Positions 6,327-12,767 of a stretch of 12,767 nt of DNA are shown piece after piece. Position 1 is the first letter of the stretch; each line of letters starts with the position of its first letter. Position numbers and translations under genes: made by a program. The DNA is from Methanobacteriota archaeon (lineage in GTDB: Archaea; Methanobacteriota; Methanobacteria; Methanobacteriales; Methanobacteriaceae): positions 1 through 12,767 of the forward strand of contig JAEZAV010000051.1 of assembly GCA_023430285.1 (NCBI GenBank), read 5' to 3'. The notes beneath the pieces are model-generated. The model did not search any database. It was not told the DNA's origin and was given only the letters and a program-made list of their open reading frames with translations.

Positions 6327-7115
6327 ATTAAGCGAAGTTTACTTTTATCAGTGCTACTACTATTTAGTGTGGCAATGATTTTTAGTACAAATTTCAGTAG
6401 CGCAGCTTCTGTTAATCAAACAACAACAGTGAAACATAAAACAACAGCAACGCAAAAAGTAACATCATCCACCAATGAAGGATTAACTGCAGCACAAATC
6501 AAAGACGGTTACCAAAGAGCACAAAAATTCTACAACACCAACTACAGACTACCCAACTACATCAGCTACGGAACTAAAAAAATTCCAATAGCAACGTTTC
6601 AGAAGATACTAGCTACACAGAATTTGAAGATTAAATTGTACTCAGGCAACAACAGACCTGTTTACATCACAAGTGATAACATAAACAACCCATCAATTGA
6701 CAATGCAAGGGTAAATAGCATAGTTAAGGGTTTAAATGCACTGGGTATAAGGGCCAAAGCCCTTGGTCTAGGGCCAAACACACATATAACAGCTCTTACA
6801 GCTAATATTCCAAAAAATGCCCTGATAGTAGATATCTATGGAGGGGCTGATGCGGGACTCATTTATGAAATGGCATCATCATGGTACAAATCATTGAAGG
6901 GCAGTAAAAAGGTATTCACTGTTTACTGGCCAACATCAAAGTGTATAACTGGTTTAAATTACCTTGTACGTGCACATGATGACAATTACAGTCCATCATC
7001 ATTCAAAGGTTTAGCACATCCAGATCAATTTTTAAAGAAAAATGGATATGACTACATCTACTCTGGAGTTATCGCTAATATTGTGAGCTCAATTGCAACA
7101 CAATCAAAGAGTTAA
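6327..7115 (+). CDS. secreted pseudomurein-binding protein with unidentified C-terminal domain
   Basis: Counted from ATT at 6327, 262 residues; the frame is open back to a GTG at 6261. A signal peptide (IKRSLLLSVLLLFSVAM ... FSSAAS) covers about 1-28, followed by a Thr/Lys-rich spacer. One pseudomurein-binding repeat covers about 52-104 (LTAAQIKDGYQRAQKFY, then YRLPNYISYG). The domain from about 111 to 258 starts RPVYITSDNI, with motifs GLGPNTH, VDIYGGADAG, YEM, RAHDDN, GLAHPDQ and YIYSG. I do not recognise its family. The many conserved Asp, His and Gly could bind a metal or catalyse, but this is unproven. The next gene encodes the same domain, so the two are paralogs. ATT is preferred because GGAGG ends seven bases before it and the expected transcription start lies at about the GTG. 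The protein should act outside the cell, bound to pseudomurein. Confidence 0.8.
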   Translation: MKRSLLLSVLLLFSVAMIFSTNFSSAASVNQTTTVKHKTTATQKVTSSTNEGLTAAQIKDGYQRAQKFYNTNYRLPNYISYGTKKIPIATFQKILATQNLKIKLYSGNNRPVYITSDNINNPSIDNARVNSIVKGLNALGIRAKALGLGPNTHITALTANIPKNALIVDIYGGADAGLIYEMASSWYKSLKGSKKVFTVYWPTSKCITGLNYLVRAHDDNYSPSSFKGLAHPDQFLKKNGYDYIYSGVIANIVSSIATQSKS

Positions 7116-7133
7116 AAAAAACTAGAAATTAGT

Positions 7134-7186
7134 ATTATTTGAGGGGAACCCTCCCAAATAATTACTTTAAAATTTTTTTTATTTTT
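7134..7186 (+). terminator. hairpin and T-tract terminator
   Basis: ATTATTTG-A-GGG (from 7134) pairs with CCC-T-C, a two-base bulge, and AAATAAT (ending at 7162). Runs of T follow at about 7173-7186. It lies about 20 bases after the stop codon and ends the transcript of the first unidentified-domain gene. Confidence 0.7.
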
Positions 7187-7328
7187 CTAAATTTTTCTAA
7201 CAAATTATAACTCAATTACAGTTGAATGAATCAAAGGATTTTAGTAGTAAACTCAAATACATCCACAAAATTCAATTAAAAACTAGTTAGAAAATAGTTA
7301 GTAACGAGTCAAAAATAATTCGTGGCAA

Positions 7329-7409
7329 CAAATATAAGTAATATTTTATTAAAAGGTTTATTATCGAGTCTAAGAATTGATAAATTTAAATCTTTTACAT
7401 TTAGGGAGG
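7329..7409 (+). promoter_or_regulatory. promoter and RBS of the second unidentified-domain gene
   Basis: AAATATAAG (about 7329-7337) is a likely box A, placing transcription start near 7360. GGGAGGGG at 7404-7411 is a strong ribosome binding site. No copy of the AAACCAAA-containing promoter module of the two upstream genes is seen here. Confidence 0.5.
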
Positions 7410-7415
7410 GGTTTC

Positions 7416-8600
7416 ATCAGACTTAAATTAGTCCTACCAGTACTGATGTTGTGCATGGTATTTTTTATGGTGCAGGGCACCATGGATCATGCTTCAGCTG
7501 CAAGTACAAACCAAACAACAGTATCAAAAACCAATCAAACAGTAACGAGTGCAACAGCTTTAAAAACCACAAGCAAAAGTACTGAAACTAAACTAGTTAG
7601 CTCAACTAATAAGGTGTACTTTAAGCCTGCTCAGATCAGGTCAGCTGCAACAACTGTGAAAAATTCCATACTCCTAAACCATAAACTGCCTAGTTATGTT
7701 ACAATAGGATCAACAAAGGTTAAGATGCCTCAATTTTTAGAACTTCTAACAACCACAATCATAAAGATCAATTACAAGGACTCAACAAGCATTTTACTTA
7801 AATCAGTGACCAATTCAACAGGAACAGAAACAATAAAAACATCGAACTTCAACAAAACATCGTATCTAATGGCAGCTAAAACTTTAAAGAAATACATGGA
7901 CACCTATCATAAAGTTCCGGGTGTTTACAAAACCAGCAATGGCAGAATGGACTACAGTAACTTGATTTATACGTACTGTAAGATCATTGATTTTTACAAT
8001 GTCCAGAACAGACTTCCAAACTACGTGTCTGTAACCACCTTTAAAAAGGTCATAGCACTCAGACCAGTTTACATCACAAGTGACAACATCATCAATAAAA
8101 CTGCAGATAATGCAAGGATAAACAGCATAGTAAAAGGCCTAAGGGCACTGGGATTGTATGCTGTAAACTGGGGATTGGGTCCTAATTCTCATGTCGCAGT
8201 ATTAGGACAAACTAACATACCTAAAAATGCATTGGTAGTGGATATTTATGGAGGAGCCTGTGCAGGAACACTCTATGAAATGGGGTTAGATTGGTATAAG
8301 AATTTAAGAGCATCGAAAAAGGTTTACACAATTTTCTGGCCACCTTCAACTCAGATAACAGGACTTGACTTCTTACCAAGGGCACATGATGACAACTTCA
8401 CACCAAAGTATGGGGAAGTCAATGGATTTCCAAACCAAGTTGATGTTAACAAAGATGGAGTCTTTGAAACAGGTCTGCCTGGGCGGGAAGATGGACTGGC
8501 ACATCCAGACCAATATTTACATTCCAACGGCTACCAGTATATTTACTCCGGTGATATCAGCACAATTGTAAACGCTATCTACAAACAAACATTAACCTAA
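7416..8600 (+). CDS. secreted pseudomurein-binding protein, paralog with calcium-loop-like insertion
   Basis: Counted from ATC at 7416, 394 residues; the frame extends to a TTG at 7377, which has no ribosome binding site. A signal peptide (IRLKLVLPVLMLCMVFF ... ASAAS) covers about 1-30, followed by a Thr/Ser/Lys spacer. A pseudomurein-binding repeat covers about 67-119 (HKLPSYVTIGSTKVKMPQFL). A second, more divergent one covers about 148-213 (KIIDFYNVQ, then NRLPNYVSV). The C-terminal domain, from about 216, repeats that of the preceding gene: RPVYITSDNI, GLGPNSH, VDIYGGACAG, YEM, RAHDDN, GLAHPDQ, YIYSG. Between RAHDDN and GLAHPDQ this copy has about 25 extra residues with DVNKDGVFETG at about 343-353, a DxNxDG calcium-binding type loop lacking the usual Glu at position 12. 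Function is unknown. The protein probably sits in the wall. Confidence 0.8.
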   Translation: MRLKLVLPVLMLCMVFFMVQGTMDHASAASTNQTTVSKTNQTVTSATALKTTSKSTETKLVSSTNKVYFKPAQIRSAATTVKNSILLNHKLPSYVTIGSTKVKMPQFLELLTTTIIKINYKDSTSILLKSVTNSTGTETIKTSNFNKTSYLMAAKTLKKYMDTYHKVPGVYKTSNGRMDYSNLIYTYCKIIDFYNVQNRLPNYVSVTTFKKVIALRPVYITSDNIINKTADNARINSIVKGLRALGLYAVNWGLGPNSHVAVLGQTNIPKNALVVDIYGGACAGTLYEMGLDWYKNLRASKKVYTIFWPPSTQITGLDFLPRAHDDNFTPKYGEVNGFPNQVDVNKDGVFETGLPGREDGLAHPDQYLHSNGYQYIYSGDISTIVNAIYKQTLT

Positions 8601-8674
8601 ATGAATCAGTTTATTCAGATAACTACACGAAATTCATGATTAGATGAGCTGATTCATACATCTATTTTTTTTTT
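8601..8674 (+). terminator. hairpin and T-tract terminator
   Basis: ATGAATCAG (8601-8609) pairs with CTGATTCAT (8649-8657) across a loop of about 40 bases. Ten T follow at 8665-8674. It begins right after the stop codon of the second unidentified-domain gene. Confidence 0.55.
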
Positions 8675-8751
8675 ACAATATCTTAAGATTGAATACTATT
8701 TTAATGAACAAGTTAACAATTAAAACTTGAAATAATCTTTTTTTATTCCAA

Positions 8752-8835
8752 GGATTTAAATAATCCTGACAAGATAACAAATGATTGTAAATTTTGGGGT
8801 AAATTTAAGTTTCATAAGTACATGGATCTGGGGGT
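8752..8835 (+). promoter_or_regulatory. promoter and possible RBS of the transglutaminase gene
   Basis: GATTTAAATAA (about 8752-8762) is the best box A candidate; AAATTTAAG (8801-8809) is a weaker one. The ATG at 8822 has no nearby ribosome binding site. GGGGGT at 8830-8835 lies inside the frame and would serve an ATC at 8843. Confidence 0.35.
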
Positions 8836-10207
8836 AGCTAGGATCAAGAAAAAATCGTTAATCATTTTCTTACTAATCATTGGAGTTGGGGTTTTAGTAA
8901 ATTTCAACGTTAGTTCAGCAGCATCAATCCAAGGCACTGAAATCACATCTAACACAAGTTCAACCCTAAACAACACAAACAATCCAGATGTTACACCTAA
9001 AACTCTTAAAGCTTCAAATTTAATATCCAAAACTGTTGGAGAATCACCAAACTATGACTCAATGGGTGATGCTGATGTTTCAGTTCTAAGTTCAGCGTCT
9101 AATTCATCTCCAAATTATCTTAGAAATGTAGTTTTTGCTGTAATTGTGAATAATAACGGTCCAAACAATGTTTCCAATATTAATGTAGCATTAAAATTAA
9201 ACAAAACCAATCTTAAATGGATTTCAGATGATTCTAAAGGATTATATAACCCTAACACAGGAATTTGGTCCATAAATAATTTAACAACTGGAAATCGAAC
9301 AGTTCTCCATGTTGTTGAACAAGTTTTAACCTACGACAAAACAGTCACAGTCATGTCTAATTTTACATCGGGATCGTTCACTGACACAGATCCAAATAAC
9401 AACTTTTCAATACTCAATTTAACAATACCAAGGGCTTCAGATCTCCAAATTACCCAGAGCACAGCAAGATATAATGTTAAGTATCTTCATACATTTGTAG
9501 TTGCAGTTACAGTTAAAAATAACGGACCAAGTACGGCTAAAAATGTGGTTGTAAATTGCGGGCTCGACCCAAATGTTTATGCTCCCGTATCCTATTCCCA
9601 AAACAGAAATTACGATCCATCAACTGGGAACTGGACTGTTGCCTATCTTAAAAGCGGTTCCAGTATAACTTTACATATTTTCGTTCGGATGCTGGCATTC
9701 AACAGTGTTGTAAGTAACATTGTAAGTGTATCTTCAGACACCTATGATTTTAACAGATCTCAAAACAGGGCAAAAATGTTGATAACAACACCAGCTTTAA
9801 CAGTGAATTCTCTTGCAAGTTCCCTTAAAATTGGTACCAGTTCAAGATATCAACAGGCAGTTAACATTGTAAATTGGGTTCGAGACAACATAGTTTATTC
9901 TTTCTACTACAACACCAGGTACGGTGCTTCAGACACACTGCAACGACTGAAGGGTAATTGTGCAGACACAGCCCATCTTGTTGTAGCTTTAGCAAGAGTG
10001 TCAGGTTTTTCTGCAAGGTACAAACACGGTACATGCCACTTCATTGAAAGTGGACATTGGTATGGGCATGTTTGGGCAGATATTTATGTGAATGGTAAAT
10101 GGTACTCAGCTGATGCTACTGGATACAAAAACACTTTGGGTGTGATCAAAAATTGGGACACTTCCACCTTCACACTCCATGGAACATACAACACACTGCC
10201 ATTTTAA
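8822..10207 (+). CDS. secreted DUF11-repeat protein with C-terminal transglutaminase domain
   Basis: 461 residues from the ATG at 8822, or 454 from ATC at 8843. The signal peptide ([21 protein letters not shown] ... SSAAS) ends near residue 34. Two DUF11-type beta-sandwich repeats (PF01345) follow: about 83-200 ([24 protein letters not shown]) and 205-322 ([24 protein letters not shown]). The last 130 residues form a transglutaminase core (PF01841) with all three catalytic residues: C380 in [17 protein letters not shown]416 in WYGHVWADI and D431 in WYSADATG. This fold either cleaves peptides or joins Gln and Lys side chains. In the envelope it could process pseudomurein peptides or cross-link surface proteins. 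Unlike the preceding genes it has no pseudomurein-binding repeat. Promoter and terminators on both sides suggest a single-gene transcript. Confidence 0.85.
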   Translation: MDLGVARIKKKSLIIFLLIIGVGVLVNFNVSSAASIQGTEITSNTSSTLNNTNNPDVTPKTLKASNLISKTVGESPNYDSMGDADVSVLSSASNSSPNYLRNVVFAVIVNNNGPNNVSNINVALKLNKTNLKWISDDSKGLYNPNTGIWSINNLTTGNRTVLHVVEQVLTYDKTVTVMSNFTSGSFTDTDPNNNFSILNLTIPRASDLQITQSTARYNVKYLHTFVVAVTVKNNGPSTAKNVVVNCGLDPNVYAPVSYSQNRNYDPSTGNWTVAYLKSGSSITLHIFVRMLAFNSVVSNIVSVSSDTYDFNRSQNRAKMLITTPALTVNSLASSLKIGTSSRYQQAVNIVNWVRDNIVYSFYYNTRYGASDTLQRLKGNCADTAHLVVALARVSGFSARYKHGTCHFIESGHWYGHVWADIYVNGKWYSADATGYKNTLGVIKNWDTSTFTLHGTYNTLPF

Positions 10208-10238
10208 AAATAGGATCTAAATTCATAGGTCCTATTTT
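10207..10238 (+). terminator. hairpin terminator after the transglutaminase gene
   Basis: AAAATAGGA (10207-10215) pairs with TCCTATTTT (10230-10238), starting at the stop codon. The 3' arm ends in T4. It lies between convergent genes and, being symmetric, may also serve the minus-strand gene ending at 10344. Confidence 0.55.
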
Positions 10239-10343
10239 AAATCAACATTCCTTCAATATTATGGCAATGGATCGTAAAAACCATCAAATGATGATCATCC
10301 CATACACATGTTCCAGTTATAATAAGTGTTAAACTGATTTTTC

Positions 10344-11552
10344 TTAGATATTTATTTCATCATCCAGTTTGTCCAATGCCTGAATAATGTCTTGAATTAT
10401 GTCGTCTAGATCTTCAATTCCCACACTCAAACGGAAAAATCCGTTTTGGAAATTTTCAGGGTACAGGTACTGACGTTCGTCATTTTCACCAATGAAAACT
10501 ATCAGGCTTTCATCGTGTCCCAGTGACACCGCAGATGTGATGAGATTCAAATGACTAACAAAGTTGTTGTGGGTATCATGATCAGCATTAAGACCAAAGG
10601 CAAGTACACCCCCGTAACCTGGTGACATCTGGGAACTTGCCACTTGATGATTTTCATGGCTTTCAAGACCTGGATATGATACGAAACTTATTTTTGGATG
10701 TTTCTCTAAAAATTCTGCGACTTTCAAAGCATTTTCATTGTGTTGCCTCATTCTAAGGGCTAAAGTTACTGATCCCCTCATAATGAGCCAAGCATTGAAT
10801 GGACTTATGGTGCCACCGAGGTTTACCTGGGACTGTTGACGTATGATGTCTAGATACTCCTTTTTTCCAGAAATTGAACCTCCCATTGAATCTCCATGAC
10901 CATTTATATATTTTGTAAGACTTTCAATAGAGAAGTCCGCACCCAATTCAATTGGGCGTTGATTAAATGGTGATGCCAATGTATTGTCTACTGAGAGCAG
11001 TGTCCCATTTTCATGGGCTATTTCTGCAATTTTTTTTATGTCAGAAATGGACAGAGTAGGATTTCCAGGTGTTTCAATGTGTATTAATTTTGTGTTCGGA
11101 CGAATAGCAGATTTAACTGCTTCTATGTCAGTTGTGTCTATTATGCTTGTTTCAACATGGAATTTGTTGTTGAATAATTCGTTTAGTAGTCTGTAGGTTG
11201 CGATGTAGGTGACTTTTGAAAAGATCACATGATCCCCAGTTTCAAGGAGAGCAAAGAAAAGTCCGGATAATGCTGCAACTCCACTTGCAAGCACTACACA
11301 ATCCTCACTATTTTCAAGTGATCCTATCCTTTCTTGTAAGTATTGTTGGTTGGATCCTCCATTTCTTGTGTAGAGATTTCCATCTGCACTGCTCCAGTTT
11401 AATTCGCTGGGATCATGGGGTAATTTATAACTGTTTCCCATGGTTATGGGACGTTTAAGTGCTTTTGTTTCTTTATCAATATCATTGCCTACGTGAACAG
11501 CTTTTGTTTGAAATTTGAGTTCTTTTTCATAATTTTTTTTCATTTTGATCAT
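10344..11552 (-). CDS. PLP-dependent trans-sulfuration enzyme (Cys/Met metabolism family)
   Basis: 402 residues, the usual length of PF01053 fold-type I enzymes such as cystathionine gamma-synthase, cystathionine gamma-lyase and O-acyl-homoserine sulfhydrylase. Visible landmarks: YTRNGG (61-66, the YSR loop that binds the neighbouring subunit's PLP phosphate), LASGVAAL (88-95), TYIATY (115-120), ETPGNPTL (160-167), SVDNTLASP (187-195) with D189 for the pyridine nitrogen, SLTKYINGHGD (211-221) with K214 as the likely Schiff-base lysine, and FFRLSVGIED near the end with the carboxylate-binding Arg. The Cys next to the active-site Tyr in methionine gamma-lyases is Ala here (TYIATY), which argues against a typical methionine gamma-lyase. 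Substrate cannot be settled by eye. It acts in the cytoplasm in cysteine, homocysteine or methionine metabolism. Start: ATG at 11552, or ATG at 11543 preceded by TGATC. An inferred operator overlaps its promoter. Confidence 0.85.
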   Translation of the reverse strand: MIKMKKNYEKELKFQTKAVHVGNDIDKETKALKRPITMGNSYKLPHDPSELNWSSADGNLYTRNGGSNQQYLQERIGSLENSEDCVVLASGVAALSGLFFALLETGDHVIFSKVTYIATYRLLNELFNNKFHVETSIIDTTDIEAVKSAIRPNTKLIHIETPGNPTLSISDIKKIAEIAHENGTLLSVDNTLASPFNQRPIELGADFSIESLTKYINGHGDSMGGSISGKKEYLDIIRQQSQVNLGGTISPFNAWLIMRGSVTLALRMRQHNENALKVAEFLEKHPKISFVSYPGLESHENHQVASSQMSPGYGGVLAFGLNADHDTHNNFVSHLNLITSAVSLGHDESLIVFIGENDERQYLYPENFQNGFFRLSVGIEDLDDIIQDIIQALDKLDDEINI

Positions 11553-11607
11553 TTCGAAGAGTTTGTAATTTTTTTTAATTCTTAGATTTTATATCACACA
11601 ACCATCT

Positions 11608-11623
11608 TATAACAATTGTTATA
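11608..11623. promoter_or_regulatory. operator-like palindrome 1
   Basis: Perfect 16-base palindrome TATAACAATTGTTATA. It overlaps the minus-strand box A candidate AAAAATATA (11620-11628) of the trans-sulfuration gene, so a bound protein should block that promoter. A second minus-strand box A candidate, GATATAAA, lies near 11587-11595. Confidence 0.7.
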
Positions 11624-11655
11624 TTTTTCTGTTGGTTCCTGGGAGCAATGGAAAT

Positions 11656-11664
11656 ATTTATATA
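11656..11664 (+). promoter_or_regulatory. box A of the 39-codon gene
   Basis: ATTTATATA fits the archaeal TATA box. It predicts transcription start near 11685-11688, between operator-like palindromes 2 and 3 and about 75 bases ahead of the ATG. Confidence 0.65.
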
Positions 11665-11667
11665 CTA

Positions 11668-11685
11668 ATATAACGATCGTTATAT
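11668..11685. promoter_or_regulatory. operator-like palindrome 2
   Basis: Perfect 18-base palindrome with core TATAACGATCGTTATA. It lies between box A and the expected transcription start of the 39-codon gene, a standard repressor position. Confidence 0.7.
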
Positions 11686-11688
11686 AAT

Positions 11689-11710
11689 GAATATAACTAT
11701 AGTTATATTC
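11689..11710. promoter_or_regulatory. operator-like palindrome 3
   Basis: Perfect 22-base palindrome with core TATAACTATAGTTATA, flanked by GAA and TTC. Its centre is 23 bases from that of palindrome 2, about two helical turns. Two dimers could therefore bind on the same face and cooperate. Confidence 0.7.
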
Positions 11711-11760
11711 TTAACTTTCTACTGAAAATCAAAACTCAAAAAAGATAATGGAGGAAAAAA

Positions 11761-11880
11761 ATGAAAATTTTTGTGGATGATATCGAAACCAGTTCAGACT
11801 ACAAAGACGATAGTAGATGGGTTGAATATGAACTCTTAACACATCTCAACGGTACTCTAAAAAATGAATACAACCAGTAA
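11761..11880 (+). CDS. 39-residue acidic protein of unknown function
   Basis: A short gene with clear expression signals: box A at 11656-11664, a perfect GGAGG at 11750-11754 six bases ahead of the ATG, and a terminator-like element right after it. The protein begins MKIFVDDIETSSDYKDDSRW and ends HLNGTLKNEYNQ. It has five Asp and four Glu against three Lys and one Arg, no Cys, no signal peptide and no membrane segment, so it should be a soluble cytoplasmic acidic peptide. It is divergent from the trans-sulfuration gene, and both promoters hold the same palindromic operator type. That suggests a shared physiological trigger, perhaps sulfur or methionine status, or a small partner of a regulator or enzyme. 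I recognise no family. Confidence 0.7.
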   Translation: MKIFVDDIETSSDYKDDSRWVEYELLTHLNGTLKNEYNQ

Positions 11881-11892
11881 TTCTTAATATTT

Positions 11893-11911
11893 CCAAATTT
11901 TTTTTATTTGG
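11893..11911 (+). terminator. terminator of the 39-codon gene
   Basis: CCAAAT (11893-11898) and ATTTGG (11906-11911) flank a loop of seven T, 12 bases after the stop codon. The U-rich stretch itself fits archaeal termination. The 120 bases that follow show nothing else I can assign. Confidence 0.5.
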
Positions 11912-12038
11912 TTGACAAACAGAAATAAGGTTTATTCTAGATTATATACCATTTTACCCTATTTAGGGACATAATTTATTTTAATAGGCCAACAGTCTGA
12001 ATTTAAAAAAAGAAGAAAAAAATTATGAACAATAAAAT

Positions 12039-12060
12039 GTTTGAATAAAAGGATTCAAAC
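12039..12060 (-). terminator. terminator of the right-edge metallopeptidase gene
   Basis: GTTTGAAT (12039-12046) and ATTCAAAC (12053-12060) form an eight-base stem with a six-base loop. On the minus strand it comes right after the stop codon and is followed by T-rich sequence (12003-12022). Confidence 0.65.
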
Positions 12061-12068
12061 AGTTTTAT

Positions 12069-12767
12069 TTATGCAAATATAGAATTTATTGCTTTTAATA
12101 CTTCTACTGCATGTAAATACATAACCTTAGCATAATTTGCTTGATTAACGTATTGTTCATAGACTATGGTCGGAATTCCTTTCTTTGCTATAGGAATTGT
12201 TACATAGGTTGGACTGGTTCCTTTTACATAATGGTTAATTAAACCAGTTGTGTACGGGGAACTAGCAATTTTTGAAGCATAACTGTCAGATTTTGAATCC
12301 TGCAGTGGTGCAAAAACAAAGTTAGGATATCCACTGTATACTTCTTCGCCCCTACCAGTATTTCCATGCACATCCATTACTAACTTGTAGGAAGTTCCAA
12401 TATTTGGCACAACATACTTATTTGCTAATGTTTGCCCTTGAGATCTACCAGTAGCGTAATTGTCACCATTGTAAACAATTACATCAAATATGGTAATCTG
12501 CACGTTTTTTAATGATTTAGACATTGCATATATGGCATTTAACATTGCAATATGTGTTTGTACTTCTAGTGGATGTACACCAATTATAATTGCTACTTTA
12601 TTTGTTCCAGTACCTATAGGATTTAATCTAAGAACCTTTCCATAACTTTCGGATCCTAATACTTTAGAAGTCTTAAAAAACCCACTTGTAGCGTTAACAG
12701 TAGCTGCAGGACCTAAAGTTTGGGCGTACCATGATTTCAGTGTAACACTACTTGGTAACTTGTTGTT
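12069..12767 (-). CDS. C-terminal part of a secreted M14-like metallopeptidase with a probable pseudomurein-binding repeat upstream
   Basis: The frame is open from the stop at 12069 to the right edge, giving 232 residues; the N-terminus is outside. The ATG at 12545 is internal, because conserved residues precede it. The first residues, NNKLPSSVTLKSWYAQ, look like the end of a pseudomurein-binding repeat (compare NRLPNYVSV in the cluster). The rest fits the M14/AspA zinc carboxypeptidase-like fold: IIIGVHPLE carries an HxxE pair (H65, E68, counted from the edge), VMDVHGN gives the third zinc ligand (H134), and TIVYEQY holds a candidate catalytic Glu (E204). Known relatives remove single amino acids or acyl groups. 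Here I infer trimming of pseudomurein peptides outside the cell. This would complement the cysteine peptidase encoded at 4764-5633. Confidence in the M14 fold is moderate since it rests on motifs alone. Confidence 0.7.
   Translation of the reverse strand, partial: NNKLPSSVTLKSWYAQTLGPAATVNATSGFFKTSKVLGSESYGKVLRLNPIGTGTNKVAIIIGVHPLEVQTHIAMLNAIYAMSKSLKNVQITIFDVIVYNGDNYATGRSQGQTLANKYVVPNIGTSYKLVMDVHGNTGRGEEVYSGYPNFVFAPLQDSKSDSYASKIASSPYTTGLINHYVKGTSPTYVTIPIAKKGIPTIVYEQYVNQANYAKVMYLHAVEVLKAINSIFA

Noticed and set aside
8365..8571. Second frame within the calcium-loop-like paralog
   Set aside because: It is fully inside a well-supported gene in another frame and has no start signals.
8812..9030. 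Minus-strand frame opposite the start of the transglutaminase gene
   Set aside because: It is antisense to a signal peptide and conserved domain, with no promoter or ribosome binding site of its own.
4764..10207. Prophage or mobile lysis module
   Set aside because: Pseudomurein endoisopeptidases are known from methanogen viruses, but no integrase, capsid, packaging or holin gene and no attachment repeats are visible. Each gene has its own promoter and signal peptide, which fits host wall maintenance better.
10984..11458. Two plus-strand frames opposite the trans-sulfuration gene
   Set aside because: They overlap conserved PLP-enzyme motifs on the other strand and have no expression signals.
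12543..12545. ATG as start of a 158-residue protein at the right edge
   Set aside because: The frame stays open for 74 more codons up to the edge and these include the HPLE motif and a binding-repeat-like segment, so the ATG is internal.

Overview
The window looks like a piece of a methanogenic archaeon of the order Methanobacteriales, most likely Methanobacterium or a close relative. The evidence is AT-rich DNA, archaeal box A (TATA-type) promoters with GGAGG-type ribosome binding sites, and a run of secreted proteins with pseudomurein-binding repeats (PMBR). Pseudomurein is the cell wall polymer of this order. This assignment is inferred from gene content; no rRNA gene is present.

Layout. 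Minus strand, 1-4046: the first codons of a nucleotide-binding (Rossmann) protein at the left edge, a 661-residue parallel beta-helix adhesin-like protein, a small membrane-anchored Thr/Pro-rich protein, and an eight-helix membrane protein made of two DUF1616-like halves. An AT-rich gap of about 700 bp follows. It holds hairpins, a 27-codon signal-peptide-like mini-ORF and a promoter module. Plus strand, 4764-10207: four consecutive secreted-protein genes. They are a Big_5/PMBR/transglutaminase-like cysteine peptidase, two PMBR proteins sharing an unidentified C-terminal domain, and a DUF11/transglutaminase protein. Each has its own promoter and terminator, so this is a cluster rather than an operon. 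Right end: a minus-strand PLP-dependent trans-sulfuration enzyme (10344-11552), a divergent intergenic region with three near-identical perfect palindromes, a plus-strand 39-residue acidic protein, and the 3' part of a minus-strand secreted M14-like metallopeptidase.

How the genes fit together. Most of the window is a cell-envelope locus: possible wall cutting or trimming (cysteine peptidase, M14-like enzyme), possible cross-linking (transglutaminase fold), wall binding (PMBR) and surface adhesion (beta helix). The trans-sulfuration gene and the 39-codon gene stand apart. They appear to be co-regulated by an unknown repressor that recognises TATAAC-N4-GTTATA.

Most notable points: (1) the three perfect palindromes in the divergent promoter region; (2) two genes, possibly four, whose Shine-Dalgarno spacing points to AUU or AUC start codons; (3) two promoter modules conserved without indels in front of two of the wall-protein genes; (4) a paralogous pair with an unidentified domain, one copy carrying a calcium-loop-like insertion.
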